Positions 1 through 9,341 are shown, counted from the first letter of the stretch. The stretch: 64,000 nucleotides of DNA from Pontivivens ytuae (GCF_015679265.1 NZ_CP064942.1:962001-1026000), one strand, 5' to 3'. Notes: generated from the letters alone by a model not told the origin. Program-made: numbers and translations.

Positions 1-446
1 GAGAGAACCGCGCGGGCGGCGGCGGTCGCACTCATGTTGTTCGGCTGGGGCTTGGCATAGGTGAGGTAGATCACCCGGTTGCTCTCGAACTGCGGATCGA
101 GGGCCACGTCGAGGAGGCCCCCCTGCCGCTGGGCCACGACCTCCGGCACACCCGCGACCGGTGTCTCGCGCAGACCGTCCGCGCCGATCACGCGCAGGCG
201 GCCCTCCCGCTCCGTCACGAGGAAGCCGCCGTCCGGAAGCTCCGCGATGCCCCAGGGGAAGGTGAGGCCGGTCGCCAGCTCCTCCACCGCGAACTCCACC
301 CCGCTGTCGGAAGCAGGCGCGCGGGTCTGCTCGGCAAAGGCCGGCGTGTTGGAGGGAACGTTGGCCGGGCCCTGGTCCACGGGTTGCTGCGCGAGGAGCG
401 CCATGGGCACGAGCGCGGTCGCGGCCAGGATCGGGAAACGGGACAT
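1..446 (-). CDS. PQQ-dependent sugar dehydrogenase, N-terminal part
   Basis: This is the first 148 codons of a protein running off the left edge of the window. It starts MSRFPILAATALVPMALLAQ, which looks like a Sec signal peptide, so the product is probably periplasmic. The mature part contains FPWGIAELPDGGFLVTEREG followed by QRQGGLLDVALDPQF, typical of the glucose/sorbosone dehydrogenase beta-propeller family (E. coli YliI type). Members oxidise aldose sugars with PQQ as cofactor. The gene lies 73 bp downstream of proS on the same strand and may be co-transcribed or have its own promoter. The PQQ- and calcium-binding residues lie beyond the edge, so activity cannot be judged. The family call is good; the substrate is unknown. 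Confidence 0.85.
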   Translation of the reverse strand, partial: MSRFPILAATALVPMALLAQQPVDQGPANVPSNTPAFAEQTRAPASDSGVEFAVEELATGLTFPWGIAELPDGGFLVTEREGRLRVIGADGLRETPVAGVPEVVAQRQGGLLDVALDPQFESNRVIYLTYAKPQPNNMSATAAARAVL

Positions 447-519
447 CTCAAATCTCCGGGTCGTGGTTAATGACCCGATAGATAGGGTGCGCCGCCGCCC
501 CGGCCCATCTGACTTCGGT

Positions 520-1857
520 TCACAGACCGGCGAAAATACCTCGAAGTCGATCGATCGCGGCCGCGGGGCTCATCGCCTCGCTCTCGCCCGTCCGGCGGGA
601 GGTGAGCTCGACATTGCCCTCCTTCAGGCCGCGCGGGCCGACGGTGAGGCGCCAGGGGCAGCCGATCAGGTCCATGGTGGCGAACTTCGCGCCCGCGCGC
701 TCCTCCCGGTCGTCGTAGAGCGCCTCGACACCGGCGGCGTTCAGCCCGGCATAAAGCTCCTCGCACACCCAGTCGCAATCGGTGTCGCCCTGCTTGAGGT
801 TGACGATGGCCGCGCCGAAGGGGGCCACGCCCTCGGGCCAGATGATGCCGTTCTCGTCGTGGTTCGCCTCGATCAGCGCGCCGACCAGCCGCGACACGCC
901 GATGCCATGGGAACCCATGTGGACGGGCACCTGCTCCCCCTCGGCGGTCTGCACGAGGGCCTTCAGCGGATCGGAATACTTGGTGCCGAAATAGAAGATC
1001 TGGCCGACCTCGATGCCGCGGGCCTTGCGCCGCCGCTCCTCGGGCACCTCGGCGAAGATCGCGTCGTCGTGGGTCTCATCGGTGCGGGCGTAGGGCGTGG
1101 TGAACTCCTCCATGATCGCCTGGCACTGCGCGCGGTCGTCGAAATCGATGGCCCGGTCGCCCAGCCGCAGGTCGGTCACGGCACTGTCGTAGAACACCTC
1201 GCTCTCGCCGGTCTCGGCGAGCACAAGGAACTCGTGCGTGTAATCGCCGCCGATCGGCCCGCCGTCGGCGCGCATCGGGATCGCCTGCAGACCCATCCGC
1301 TCATAGGTGCGCAGGTAGCTCACCAGGTGGCGGTTGTAGGCGTGCAGCGCGTCCTCCTTGCTGACGTCGAAATTGTAGCCGTCCTTCATCAGGAACTCGC
1401 GGCCGCGCATGACGCCGAAGCGGGGGCGGATCTCGTCCCGGAACTTCCACTGGATGTGGTAGAGCGTGAGCGGCAGCTGCTTGTAGCTCGTCACCTCGCG
1501 GCGGAAGATGTCGGTGATCAGCTCCTCGTTCGTGGGTCCGTAGAGCATGTCGCGCCCGTGTCGGTCCTCGATTCGCAGCAGCTCCTTGCCATAGGCGTTG
1601 TAGCGACCGGATTCCTGCCACAGGTCCGCGGACTGGATCGTCGGCATCAGCATCGGGTGGTGGCCGGCGCGCTGCTGCTCCTCATGCACGATCTGTTCGA
1701 GCCGGCGCAGCACCTTCAGCCCCAGCGGAAGCCAGGAATAGATCCCGGCACTCGCCTGCCGGATCATGCCGGCCCGCAGCATCAGGCGGTGCGAGGCGAT
1801 CTGCGCCTCGGCGGGCGTCTCCTTGAGCACGGGCAGGAAGTAGCGGGACAGGCGCAT
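520..1857 (-). CDS. proS: Proline--tRNA ligase, alphaproteobacterial type without INS domain
   Basis: Class II aminoacyl-tRNA synthetase that charges tRNA-Pro with proline in the cytoplasm. The 445-residue product starts [13 protein letters not shown]; the ATG at 1857 follows a CAGGAGA ribosome site 8-9 bases upstream. Class II motifs are visible: the dimer-interface segment near residue 50, TNEELIT and [20 protein letters not shown] (motif 2), and [10 protein letters not shown] (motif 3). A C-terminal anticodon-binding domain ends the protein. Only about 60 residues separate motifs 2 and 3, whereas the roughly 570-residue E. coli enzyme carries a ~180-residue INS editing domain there. Alphaproteobacterial ProRS is known to lack INS and to rely on a separate ProXp-ala editor, which is not in this window. 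Confidence 0.97.
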   Translation of the reverse strand: MRLSRYFLPVLKETPAEAQIASHRLMLRAGMIRQASAGIYSWLPLGLKVLRRLEQIVHEEQQRAGHHPMLMPTIQSADLWQESGRYNAYGKELLRIEDRHGRDMLYGPTNEELITDIFRREVTSYKQLPLTLYHIQWKFRDEIRPRFGVMRGREFLMKDGYNFDVSKEDALHAYNRHLVSYLRTYERMGLQAIPMRADGGPIGGDYTHEFLVLAETGESEVFYDSAVTDLRLGDRAIDFDDRAQCQAIMEEFTTPYARTDETHDDAIFAEVPEERRRKARGIEVGQIFYFGTKYSDPLKALVQTAEGEQVPVHMGSHGIGVSRLVGALIEANHDENGIIWPEGVAPFGAAIVNLKQGDTDCDWVCEELYAGLNAAGVEALYDDREERAGAKFATMDLIGCPWRLTVGPRGLKEGNVELTSRRTGESEAMSPAAAIDRLRGIFAGL

Positions 1858-2255
1858 GGATCGGCGTCTCCTGAGGCGATAACGGGCTTCGCCGTGCATA
1901 GTGGAAGCGCCGCGACGGGGCAATCACGCGAATCGAGCCGCGGCCCCGGCGCGCGGGGTGCGGCAAAATGGTGCCCAAAAAGGGGGCAATAGCCTGACCC
2001 TTCATCAGCAAATCGCTGAGCCAGAAAGAAAATTTCCAGGTGACGGCGCGAAATCGAGTGTTTATTGTCCCCTCAAAGCCGCAGAGACGGCCCAAGTCTG
2101 GGGAGACAGCAAGGCGGCCCGGCAGCACAGCCGGGCCGCCTTGCGCTTTGAACGTCGCTTTTTGCAGCATCCGGCAGAGCACGTTCCGCATCGGTTGCGC
2201 AATGAGACTTTAGGCGTAGGGAGGCCGGGCATGGCATAAGCGCGCCTGCAGCCGG
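1858..2255. other. 398-bp gene-free stretch between ppx and proS
   Basis: No convincing gene was seen. It holds the proS leader at its right-hand, low-coordinate side and a strong perfect hairpin at 2111-2142. A less GC-rich segment around 2020-2075 contains a second, imperfect inverted repeat (GTCCCC near 2069 against GGGGAGAC near 2100). Open frames across the stretch have no family resemblance and look like chance frames. Confidence 0.6.
2111..2142. terminator. Perfect 13-bp inverted repeat, terminator-like
   Basis: AAGGCGGCCCGGC (2111-2123), loop AGCACA, then the exact reverse complement at 2130-2142. On the + strand it is followed by GCGCTTTG and, about 20 bases later, a run of five T. 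On the minus strand no T-run follows. It may terminate a + strand transcript, possibly a small RNA from the preceding AT-richer segment, or stop read-through of ppx on the minus strand. Confidence 0.5.
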
Positions 2256-3749
2256 TCAGGAGCTCCGCATCTCCGGCTCCAGCTCCAGGCTGGTGGCGAG
2301 CTTGGCGAGGCGCTTTTCCACCACCTCGCCACCCAGCGCCGTCATCTCGCCGGCGAGCTCCAGCACCAGCTTGCCGTCCTCGCGCGCGATCCGCGCCTCC
2401 CGCAGGCCCTGCGCCGAGGCGCCGGTCAGCATGGCACCCAGCCGCAGCGCCCGGCCCACCGTCTCGGCCAGCGTCACCTCCTCCTGGTTGAGGAGCGCCA
2501 GCAGCGCTTCGTCGGGCCGCGCGCGCCGCCCGCTCTTGTAGCGATGCGACAGCACGAGGCCGAGGAAGACGCGCCCGCGATGGGTGATCCCACCCAGATT
2601 GGCCCGCGTCGCCGCCTCGAAGCTCACGGCGGGGCGGAAATCGGGATGCGTGCGCCAGTTGATGTCGTGGAGCAGGCAGGCCGCGTGGATCAGCCGCCGG
2701 TGATGCGGCTCCAGGTCATCGAAGAGCGGGTCGATCCACTCGTAGAGCGCCTCGCCGAAGCCCGGGAAGCGTGCGGCGGCCAGCTCCATATGCCGGCACG
2801 CCTCGATCAGCGGGTCGAGCCGCCGCGCCGCCTCGCTCATCACCTCGTAGAGCACCCCTTCGCGCAGGCCGTAGGAGGAAATCGCGATGCGCTCGGGCGC
2901 GAAGGCCGGGATCAGCCCGCGCAGCACCCGCGCGGCCATCGGCACCAGCGCCAGCCGCGCGTCGGAGGTCGTCGTGAGCGACTTGAAGGTGTCGAGGTCC
3001 TGCTCCACCGCCCATTCGGCGGTCTCCAGCATCTCCTCCGGCGTGGTCTCGTAGGCGTGCAGGACGTGCAGCGGGTACTCGTGGCGCGCCATGTGCAGTG
3101 CCGCGATCGCCCGCCAGGAGCCGCCGACGAGGAACATCTCCTCCACCTTGCCGGGCATCCGGTCGCGCAGATCGGAGAGGGTGTCGGCGATCGTCCGGTC
3201 GACCTCCTTGTCCGTGAGATCAGCGAGCGACAGGGGCGCGAGCTTCGAGGTGAGGCACGTCCCGATCCGCCCGCCATGGATGCGCGCAAGCTCCATCGAG
3301 GCGCCGCCGATATCCACCGTCAGCCCCACCGCGTCCGGCCAGCCGACGAGCACGCCCTGCGCGGCCAGCCGCGCCTCCTCCAGCCCCTCGACAACGCGCA
3401 GCTCCAGCCCGGTCTCCCGCGCGATTTCGGCCACGAAGTCGGGGCCGTCCTCAGCCTCCCGCACGGCGGCGGTTGCGACGCCGATCAGGGTGGTGAGCTC
3501 CATCCGCTCGGCCAGCGTGGTGAAGCGCCGGATGGTGGCGACCGCCTGCTGCCGCCCCTCGGGATGCAGCCGCCCGGTCGAGGCGATGCCCCGGCCGAGC
3601 CCGCACAGCACCTTCTCGTTGAAGAAGTAGGCCGGGCTGCGCGCCGCCCCGTCGAACACCACCAGCCGCACGGAGTTCGACCCCACATCGACCACCCCGA
3701 CCCGCGAAAGGTCGATGGCCGTCGAAGGCTCGGGCGCGAGTTCGTTCAT
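2256..3749 (-). CDS. ppx: Exopolyphosphatase (Ppx/GppA family)
   Basis: The 497-residue Ppx/GppA phosphatase hydrolyses terminal phosphate from polyphosphate and/or pppGpp in the cytoplasm. The actin-like ATPase core is clear: VVDVGSNSVRLVVFDG near residue 20 (phosphate 1), VDIGGASMEL near residue 150 (phosphate 2), and a conserved SSYGLREGVLYE segment ending the core. The remaining ~170 residues form the HD-like helical domain, with HAACLLHDINWRTHP and LVLSHRYKSG. The start is MNELAPE at 3749; the frame is open further upstream, but that extension resembles nothing. ppk lies 976 bp upstream on the same strand, separated by an oppositely oriented small gene, so this is not the compact ppk-ppx operon of E. 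coli. Ppx and GppA activities cannot be told apart by sequence alone. Confidence 0.93.
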   Translation of the reverse strand: MNELAPEPSTAIDLSRVGVVDVGSNSVRLVVFDGAARSPAYFFNEKVLCGLGRGIASTGRLHPEGRQQAVATIRRFTTLAERMELTTLIGVATAAVREAEDGPDFVAEIARETGLELRVVEGLEEARLAAQGVLVGWPDAVGLTVDIGGASMELARIHGGRIGTCLTSKLAPLSLADLTDKEVDRTIADTLSDLRDRMPGKVEEMFLVGGSWRAIAALHMARHEYPLHVLHAYETTPEEMLETAEWAVEQDLDTFKSLTTTSDARLALVPMAARVLRGLIPAFAPERIAISSYGLREGVLYEVMSEAARRLDPLIEACRHMELAAARFPGFGEALYEWIDPLFDDLEPHHRRLIHAACLLHDINWRTHPDFRPAVSFEAATRANLGGITHRGRVFLGLVLSHRYKSGRRARPDEALLALLNQEEVTLAETVGRALRLGAMLTGASAQGLREARIAREDGKLVLELAGEMTALGGEVVEKRLAKLATSLELEPEMRSS

Positions 3750-4052
3750 CCTGTCATCCCGTACCGGACCAAGTCGTGCCACTGACCTACCCTGTGGAAA
3801 AAGGAAATCAAACCGGTTGGGACCCGCAACCGCCCGTATACCGGTGGTCGATGAAGCAGGAAATCGACGTGATGCGCCCACGCCGCACTCCGCCGTCGCC
3901 GGCACGGATCGAGGTCTCGACCCCGTTTCCCGTTTGCCCGTTTGATTGGGCGGCCCCACGATGAGACCGTGTGAGCGGCGGAGGACGGTGCGTGTGGAGA
4001 GCACACGCCGCGAGTGGGGGCGAAGCGCGTTCGCCGGAGGTGGGGCACTGGC
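3750..4052. promoter_or_regulatory. 303-bp divergent control region between ppx and a small membrane-protein gene
   Basis: No gene seen. The stretch around 3780-3860 is less GC-rich than the genes beside it, as expected for a divergent promoter region. GGTTGGGACCCGCAACC near 3817 is a small imperfect inverted repeat. No operator of a known regulator was recognised. Confidence 0.4.
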
Positions 4053-4445
4053 ATGAATGTCATCGACCGATACTGGAGGGGTCTGATCGGCATCCTCAAG
4101 AAATGGGCGCATGTCGGATGCGGCGTGCTCCTCGTGCTGCACGCGATGATCGACCCGAACGCCTACCTGATCATTACGACCGCACTCTACATCGGCATGA
4201 TCTTCGGCGGGCGGTTTCCGCAGCATTCGGCCTTTCACTACTTCATGTTCTTGCTGCTGCTGGGCCTGTTCTTCGTCGGCTCCCAGTACGACCGCCTGAT
4301 CGACGGCGGGAGGAGCTACGCGGTGTTTGCCACCGCCCTCATTGTGTGCTGTGCGAACACGTTCGATCCGAAGGATTGGAAAGGGTTCGGCAGGGTCCGT
4401 CGGCCGGACGGACAGGCCCCGGATCGCGCGAAGGGTCGCTTGTGA
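4053..4445 (+). CDS. Small membrane protein of unknown function
   Basis: The predicted product has 130 residues starting MNVIDRYWRGLIGIL; the ATG at 4053 has GGAGG about 12 bases upstream. Three or four hydrophobic segments can be read: VGCGVLLVLHAMI, LIITTALYIGMIFGG, YFMFLLLLGLFFVGS and YAVFATALIVCCA. This predicts an inner-membrane protein with a basic C-terminal tail (KDWKGFGRVRRPDGQAPDRAKG). I recognise no family. It lies convergent to ppk and divergent from ppx, so any link to polyphosphate is positional only. The composition of the hydrophobic runs makes a real gene likelier than a chance frame, but short products in GC-rich DNA deserve caution. Confidence 0.6.
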   Translation: MNVIDRYWRGLIGILKKWAHVGCGVLLVLHAMIDPNAYLIITTALYIGMIFGGRFPQHSAFHYFMFLLLLGLFFVGSQYDRLIDGGRSYAVFATALIVCCANTFDPKDWKGFGRVRRPDGQAPDRAKGRL

Positions 4446-4506
4446 GCCGAGCAGTTGGGCCGGCTGGGGCGGAATGACGCCGAACGGTGCTGTTGAGGGT
4501 GGGCGG

Positions 4507-4689
4507 CCCCGGATCGGGGTCCGGGGCGGGGGCTACCAATCCAACCGTCCCGGCCGAAGCGCCGGGACCTTTCGCTGCAATGGAACAACCGGGGGCGAGG
4601 TCCCATTGATCGGACCGCATCGCCCCATGACGACGCATAGCTTCGTTGGTTTGCACGCTTGGGCCAACGGCCCCGGATCAAGTCCGGGG
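4507..4689. repeat. REP-like palindrome cluster 1
   Basis: Three palindromes lie in the 280-bp gap downstream of the ppk stop. CCCCGGA...TCCGGGG occurs at 4507-4526 and again at 4671-4689 with a 5-base loop. GTCCCGGC (4547-4554) pairs with GCCGGGAC (4561-4568). The same two palindrome types recur in clusters at 7941-8066 and 30146-30337. No gene was seen in 4446-4725. Confidence 0.75.
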
Positions 4690-4725
4690 TGGTTGCGCCC
4701 AGTTCAACCGATCCGCCTGGCCCGC

Positions 4726-6924
4726 TCAGCCCGTCGCCTCGACCGGCGCTACCGTCTGCTTTGTCAGACGCGGCGCGTCCTGTTTGCCGGCGCGGCCGCG
4801 GCCCGAGAGGGACGGGTTCTCCATGAAGAAGCGGTGGCAGTTGAACGCCTCCTCCCCTTCCGGCGCGCCGGGGCGCACATAGGTGCCGTCCGGGCGCAGC
4901 ACCCAGGTCTGCGCCTCGTCGGCGAGGTTCGCCGCCATCACCTGATCGACGATCTGCGCGTGGACAGTGGGGTTGGTGATCTCCACCAGCGTCTCCACCC
5001 GCCGATTGAGGTTGCGGCCCATCCAGTCGGCAGAGGAGATGTAGACCCGCGCCTCCTCCGACGGCAGGCCGTGGCCGTTGCCAAAGCAGGCGATGCGCGA
5101 GTGCTCGAGGAAGCGGCCCACCACCGACTTCACCCGGATGGTCTCGCTCAACCCCTTCACGCCGGGGCGCACGCCGCAGATGCCGCGGACCACGAGGTCG
5201 ACCTGCACGCCCGCCTGGCTCGCGGCATAGAGCGCATCGATCACGTCGGGCTCGATCAGGGAGTTCACCTTGGCCCAGACCGCCGCGGGCCGCCCGGCCT
5301 TCGCATGGGCGATCTCCGCTTCCAGGCTCTCGAGGATATGGCTCTTCAGGCTGTGGGGGGAGATGTGCAGGTTCTCCAACCCCTCGGGCATCGCGTAGCC
5401 GGAGACGTAGTTGAAGACCTTCGTCGCATCGCGGCCCAGCGGCTTGTCGCAGGTAAAGAGGCTGAGGTCGGTGTAGAAATTCGCCGTGATCGGATGATAG
5501 TTGCCCGTCCCGAAGTGAGAGTAGGTGACAAGCTCGCCCCCCTCGCGCCGCACGACGGTGGAGATCTTGGCGTGCGTCTTCCAGTCAATGAAACCGTAGA
5601 CGACCTGCGCCCCGGCGCGTTCGAGCTGCCGCGACAGCCGGATGTTCGCCGCCTCGTCGAAGCGGGCCTTGAGCTCGACCAGTGCTGTGACGGACTTCCC
5701 GTCCTCCGCCGCCTCGCACAGCGCCTGCACGATCGGCGAGTTCTTCGACGTGCGATAGAGCGTCTGCTTGATCGCCAGCACGTCCGGGTCGCGCGCCGCC
5801 TGCCGGATGAAGTCGACGACCGTGTCGAAGGTCTCGTAAGGATGATGCAGCAGCATGTCCTTCTGTCGGACGGCGGCGAAAATGTCGCCCTCGTGGTCCT
5901 GCACCCGCTCGGGCATGCGCGGCTTGTAGGCGGGCCACAGCAGTTCGGGCCGCTCGGAGATCACGAGCTCGCTGAGGTCGGAGATGCCGATCACGCCCTC
6001 GATCTCGATCACCTCCTCGCCGCTGGCGCCCAGCTCCTCGATCACCATGGCGCGCAGATCGGCGGGTGCATCGGCGGAGATCTTGAGGCGGATCACCTCG
6101 CCGCGGCGGCGGCGCTTGAGCGCGCTTTCGAACTCACGCACGAGGTCCTCGGCCTCTTCCTCCACCTCCAGGTCGCTGTCGCGCAGCACGCGGAAGGTGC
6201 AGAGGCCCGCCGTCTCGTAGCCCGGGAACAGCCGGTCGAGGAACAGCTCCAGCAGCCCCTCCAGCGGCAGGAAGCGGGTGATGCCGGGGCGCCCGCCCTC
6301 CAGCCGGATGAAGCGGTCGACCTGGCTCGGCACCGGCAGCAGGGCCTCCAGTGGGGCGCCGTCCTTGCGGCGCTTGAGCTGCAGCGCCATGGCGAACCCG
6401 GCGGACGGGATGAACGGGAAGGGGTGCGCAGGGTCGATGGCGAGCGGCGTCAGGACCGGGAAGACCTGGTCCATGAAGACCTGCTCCAGCCGCTCCGCAT
6501 CCGCCTTGGTCAGGTCGCCGGGACCGACAACGCAGATATCCTCGCGCGCGAGCTCCTGCCGCAGCTCCGCCCAGCAGTCCTGCTGGCGCAGCATCAGCGC
6601 ACGCGCATCCGCGTCGATCTGGTCGAGCTGCTCGGCCGGGGTCAGCCCGTCGGCCGAGGGCTTGACCACGCCGCCGCGCACGAGCCCGCGCAGGCCCGCG
6701 ACGCGCACGGTGTAGAATTCGTCGAGATTGGAGCCCGAGATCGACAGGAACCGCACCCGCTCCAACAGCGGAACGGCCGGGTTCTGCGCCTCTTCCAGCA
6801 CCCGCCAGTTGAAGGCGAGCCACGACAGCTCCCGGTTGAAGAAGCGCTGCGGGCCCGCCGGATCGAAGCCCGGAAGCTCGACCGGATCGGAGGCGGTGGA
6901 ATTGAGGAAATCGGCCTGGGTCAT
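4726..6924 (-). CDS. ppk: Polyphosphate kinase 1
   Basis: The 732-residue RNA-degradosome-type polyphosphate kinase reversibly transfers the gamma-phosphate of ATP to polyphosphate. The N-terminal domain begins [20 protein letters not shown] at residues 27-46, a PPK1 hallmark. The catalytic half carries the phospholipase D-like signatures: H451 in THAKISTV and H470 in YSHFGTGNY. Their spacing of 19 equals that of E. coli His435 and His454. [12 protein letters not shown] precedes them, and [19 protein letters not shown] near residue 600 marks the second HKD-like module. The ATG at 6924 gives MTQADF; the frame is open upstream without similarity. Two tandem REP-like palindromes follow the stop. 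ppx is nearby on the same strand but not adjacent. Confidence 0.97.
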   Translation of the reverse strand: MTQADFLNSTASDPVELPGFDPAGPQRFFNRELSWLAFNWRVLEEAQNPAVPLLERVRFLSISGSNLDEFYTVRVAGLRGLVRGGVVKPSADGLTPAEQLDQIDADARALMLRQQDCWAELRQELAREDICVVGPGDLTKADAERLEQVFMDQVFPVLTPLAIDPAHPFPFIPSAGFAMALQLKRRKDGAPLEALLPVPSQVDRFIRLEGGRPGITRFLPLEGLLELFLDRLFPGYETAGLCTFRVLRDSDLEVEEEAEDLVREFESALKRRRRGEVIRLKISADAPADLRAMVIEELGASGEEVIEIEGVIGISDLSELVISERPELLWPAYKPRMPERVQDHEGDIFAAVRQKDMLLHHPYETFDTVVDFIRQAARDPDVLAIKQTLYRTSKNSPIVQALCEAAEDGKSVTALVELKARFDEAANIRLSRQLERAGAQVVYGFIDWKTHAKISTVVRREGGELVTYSHFGTGNYHPITANFYTDLSLFTCDKPLGRDATKVFNYVSGYAMPEGLENLHISPHSLKSHILESLEAEIAHAKAGRPAAVWAKVNSLIEPDVIDALYAASQAGVQVDLVVRGICGVRPGVKGLSETIRVKSVVGRFLEHSRIACFGNGHGLPSEEARVYISSADWMGRNLNRRVETLVEITNPTVHAQIVDQVMAANLADEAQTWVLRPDGTYVRPGAPEGEEAFNCHRFFMENPSLSGRGRAGKQDAPRLTKQTVAPVEATG

Positions 6925-7049
6925 GCTTTTGGTATATCGTGCGCGCTCACGACAGGTCCATGACACCGCCCCCGGTTTTGGTTCGGTTCTGCGCCAAATC
7001 GGGTGGGGTCTAAGGGGCGCTGCCCCTTCTGGCCTGACGGCCATTCATC

Positions 7050-7121
7050 CCCGGGATATTTGGACAAGCTGGAAAGCGCCGATCGGGCGCTCTCTCTTCT
7101 TCCAATATCCCCGCCGGAGGC
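7050..7121 (-). terminator. Long imperfect hairpin with the GCCTCCGGCGGGGATATT element, 3' of the DksA-like gene
   Basis: Read on the minus strand just after the stop codon at 7125: GGCCTCCGGCGGGGATATTGG, a purine-rich GAAGAAGAGAGAG run, then GCGC...GCGC, and finally CAGCTTGTCCAAATATCCCGG. The GGATATTGGA and TCCAAATATCC arms pair to make a long imperfect stem. It belongs to the recurring 3' element described in the findings and probably acts as a terminator or 3'-end stabiliser. Confidence 0.5.
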
Positions 7122-7124
7122 CGG

Positions 7125-7451
7125 TCAGCCCGCGCAACCGACACAGCGGGTGGCGGTGGGGTTGAGGCGGAGACGGGCTTCGGGGATCTCGTCGCCGCAG
7201 GCCTCGCACCAGCCGAACGTGCCGTCCTTAAGCCGGGCGATTGCCGCCTCGATCCCGCGGCGGCGCGCGGCGCGGCGGGCCGCCTGGGCCTTCGCCATCG
7301 CCTGGCCCTGCAGCGCGTCCATCCGGCTGAGGCGCCCCACCGACTGCTGGTCGAGCACCACCACATCGCGGGCATCCGCGTTGGCGCCTTCCTCCGCATC
7401 GAGTTGCGCGATCAGATCGTCGAGCAAGGCGCGGGCCTCCCGCTCCTCCAT
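7125..7451 (-). CDS. TraR/DksA family zinc-finger protein
   Basis: The product has 108 residues, with a helical N-terminal part rich in E, D, A and R and a C-terminal C4 zinc finger (CEACGDEIP, then CVGCAG: C-X2-C-X17-C-X2-C). DksA-family proteins bind in the secondary channel of RNA polymerase and modulate initiation, often with ppGpp. This short form lacks the full E. coli DksA length (~150 residues) and is closer to the TraR-like group. I chose the ATG at 7451 because GGGAGGG sits 7-8 bases upstream; an in-frame ATG at 7487 would add 12 residues but has no such site. It is divergent from ybaB with only 63 bp between starts, so the promoters overlap. Confidence 0.85.
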   Translation of the reverse strand: MEEREARALLDDLIAQLDAEEGANADARDVVVLDQQSVGRLSRMDALQGQAMAKAQAARRAARRRGIEAAIARLKDGTFGWCEACGDEIPEARLRLNPTATRCVGCAG

Positions 7452-7514
7452 CGCTTGTCCCTCCCGCCCCGCAGGCGTATCTGTCATCCCGACAGCGAAA
7501 CAAGGGAGCGCGCG

Positions 7515-7859
7515 ATGTTCAAGGGTCTCGGCGGTCTGGGCGACATGGGCAAGCTCATGAAGCAGGCCCAGGAAATGCAGGAGAAGATGCAGGAGGCGCA
7601 GGCCGCCCTCGACACGATCGAGGTCGAGGGCGAGGCGGGCGCCGGTCTCGTCCGCGCGCGGGCGACAGCGAAGGGCGACCTCGTGGGGCTCACCATCGCC
7701 GACGAGCTCTTCAAGCCCAAGGAGCGCGAGGTGGTCGAGGACCTGATCGTCGCCGCCGTGAAGGACGCGCAGGAAAAGGCGCAGGCCCGCGCGCAGGAAG
7801 AGATGGCGAAGGTCACCGACGGCCTGCCCCTGCCGCCGGGCATGAAGCTGCCGTTCTGA
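7515..7859 (+). CDS. ybaB: YbaB/EbfC family nucleoid-associated protein
   Basis: The 114-residue product starts MFKGLGGLGDMGKLMKQAQE and continues with a Met/Gln/Lys coiled segment, the EbfC signature, followed by a small alpha/beta core and a proline-rich tail (GLPLPPGMKLPF). Family members are small dimeric DNA-binding proteins often found between dnaX and recR. Here recR does follow, 1.5 kb downstream on the same strand, but a FabH-like gene and a repeat cluster lie between, and dnaX is not upstream. AAGGGA before the ATG at 7515 is the likely ribosome site. Confidence 0.95.
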   Translation: MFKGLGGLGDMGKLMKQAQEMQEKMQEAQAALDTIEVEGEAGAGLVRARATAKGDLVGLTIADELFKPKEREVVEDLIVAAVKDAQEKAQARAQEEMAKVTDGLPLPPGMKLPF

Positions 7860-8186
7860 AGGGCGGCTTCGCGCCCGCCCCGAACCCGATGCGGGTCCGC
7901 GCTCTACGAAGTGAGCAGGCTCGAAGGAGTTGGCTTACGGTCCCGGCTCTCCGGCCGGGATGGTAGAACTGGATCGCAACCGCCCCGGACTTGATCCGGG
8001 GTCGCTCGAAACAGGACGACCACTCTCGAAGCAGGACGCCGGCGGTCCCGGCGCTTCGGCCGGGACGGTGGGCGCGGGTCACGGCCGCGCCGTTCCCGAA
8101 CGTCCCATCAAAACGGCCCCGAACCCCTCTGGCCCTTCGATCGTTCGGGCAATAGTGTCGTGACAGAAAAAAGACGAGGGGAACCT
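7860..8186. repeat. REP-like palindrome cluster 2 (327-bp gap)
   Basis: Gap between ybaB and the FabH-like gene, without a gene of its own. It holds TCCCGGC/GCCGGGA at 7941-7947 and 7954-7960, CCCCGGA/TCCGGGG at 7983-7989 and 7995-8001, and GTCCCGGC/GCCGGGAC at 8045-8052 and 8059-8066. A third type (AACCCGATGCGGGT) lies near 7883. The last 80 bp before 8187 should carry the promoter of the next gene. Confidence 0.75.
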
Positions 8187-9314
8187 ATGCATCAGCCCGC
8201 GATTACCGGGTCCGGGGTCTTCACCCCGTCAGAGATCATCACCAATGACGAGCTGGTCGCGGCGTTCAACGCCTATGCGGACCGCTACAACGAAGAACAT
8301 GCCGAGGCGATTGCGGCCGGTGAGGTCGAGGCCAAGACCCATTCGAACGCCGAGTTCATCTTCGCCGCCTCCGGCATCGAGCAGCGCTATGTCCTGAACA
8401 AGGACGGCGTGCTCGACCCCGCGCGGATGTTCCCCCGCTTCCGCGAACGCTCCGATGATGAGCCCTCCCTCATGGCCGAGATCGCGGTGAAGGCCGCGGG
8501 CGACGCGCTGGCGCAGGCGGGGATCGAGGCGAAGGACATCGACGCGGTGATCTGTGCCGCCTCCAACATGGAGCGGGCCTACCCGGCGATGGCCGTGGAG
8601 ATCCAGCAGGAGCTCGGCATCGAGGGCGGCTTCGCCTTCGACATGAACGTCGCCTGCTCCTCCGCCACCTTCGGGCTGCAGCAGGCCGCGGACATGATCC
8701 GCTCGGGCTCCGCCCGCCGGGTGCTGATGGTGAACCCGGAGATCACGTCCGGCCACCTGGAATGGCGCGATCGCGACTGCCACTTCATCTTCGGCGATGT
8801 CTGCACCGCCGTGGTGGTCGAGCGGGCGGAGGACGCGAAGGGCCCGCATTACGACATTCTCGACACGCGGCTGCTCACCCAGTTCTCCAACAACATCCGC
8901 AACAATAACGGCTTCCTGCGCCGCACCCGCCCCCACGGGATGGAGGACCGGCGCGACATGCAGTTCGTGCAGGAGGGCCGCAAGGTCTTCAAGCAGGTGG
9001 TCCCGATCGTGGCCGAGCTGATGACCAGGCACCTCGCGGACAACGACATCGCGCCGGATCAGGTCAAGCGCATGTGGCTGCACCAGGCCAACAAGTCGAT
9101 GAACGACCTGATCGGGAAGAAGGTCATGGGCCGCGAGCCGACGCGGGAGGAGCAGCCGAACATCCTGCAAGACTACGCGAACACCTCCTCGGCGGGGTCG
9201 ATCATCGCGTTTTCGAAGTATTCCGACGATCTGGAGGATGGCGACCTGGGCGTGATCTGCTCCTTCGGCGCGGGCTACTCCGTCGGCTCGGTCATCGTGC
9301 GGCGGGTGGCATAG
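8187..9314 (+). CDS. Beta-ketoacyl-ACP synthase III-like (FabH-type thiolase-fold enzyme)
   Basis: The 375-residue product has the FabH catalytic triad: C157 in [10 protein letters not shown]299 in WLHQANKS and N332 in ANTSSAGS, with the glycine-rich [11 protein letters not shown] loop near the C-terminus. KAS III enzymes condense an acyl-CoA with malonyl-ACP to start fatty-acid synthesis. At ~375 residues it is longer than the usual ~320-residue FabH, with extra sequence in residues 25-90 and 240-265. It resembles the longer KAS III paralogs known to feed medium-chain acyl-CoA into synthesis, for example P. aeruginosa PA3286 (from memory). The ATG at 8187 has GAGGGGA just upstream. No plsX or fabH neighbour is present, so it may not be the housekeeping FabH. 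The exact substrate is not deducible. Confidence 0.88.
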   Translation: MHQPAITGSGVFTPSEIITNDELVAAFNAYADRYNEEHAEAIAAGEVEAKTHSNAEFIFAASGIEQRYVLNKDGVLDPARMFPRFRERSDDEPSLMAEIAVKAAGDALAQAGIEAKDIDAVICAASNMERAYPAMAVEIQQELGIEGGFAFDMNVACSSATFGLQQAADMIRSGSARRVLMVNPEITSGHLEWRDRDCHFIFGDVCTAVVVERAEDAKGPHYDILDTRLLTQFSNNIRNNNGFLRRTRPHGMEDRRDMQFVQEGRKVFKQVVPIVAELMTRHLADNDIAPDQVKRMWLHQANKSMNDLIGKKVMGREPTREEQPNILQDYANTSSAGSIIAFSKYSDDLEDGDLGVICSFGAGYSVGSVIVRRVA

Positions 9315-9320
9315 CGCCAT

Positions 9321-9341
9321 GCCTCCGGCGGGGATATTTGG
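9321..9341 (+). repeat. 3'-end element copy (GCCTCCGGCGGGGATATTTG)
   Basis: Begins 6 bases after the stop codon of the FabH-like gene and ends 11 bases before the recR start. One of the six same-orientation copies discussed in the findings. Confidence 0.7.

Noticed and set aside
79..1992. 637-codon + strand frame opposite proS
   Set aside because: It is antisense to a clear proS; long antisense frames are expected at this GC content and codon bias, and the translation (His/Arg/Leu-rich, no family) is typical of such shadows. The same holds for 4327-6963 opposite ppk and 21632-24232 opposite the TIGR02302 gene.
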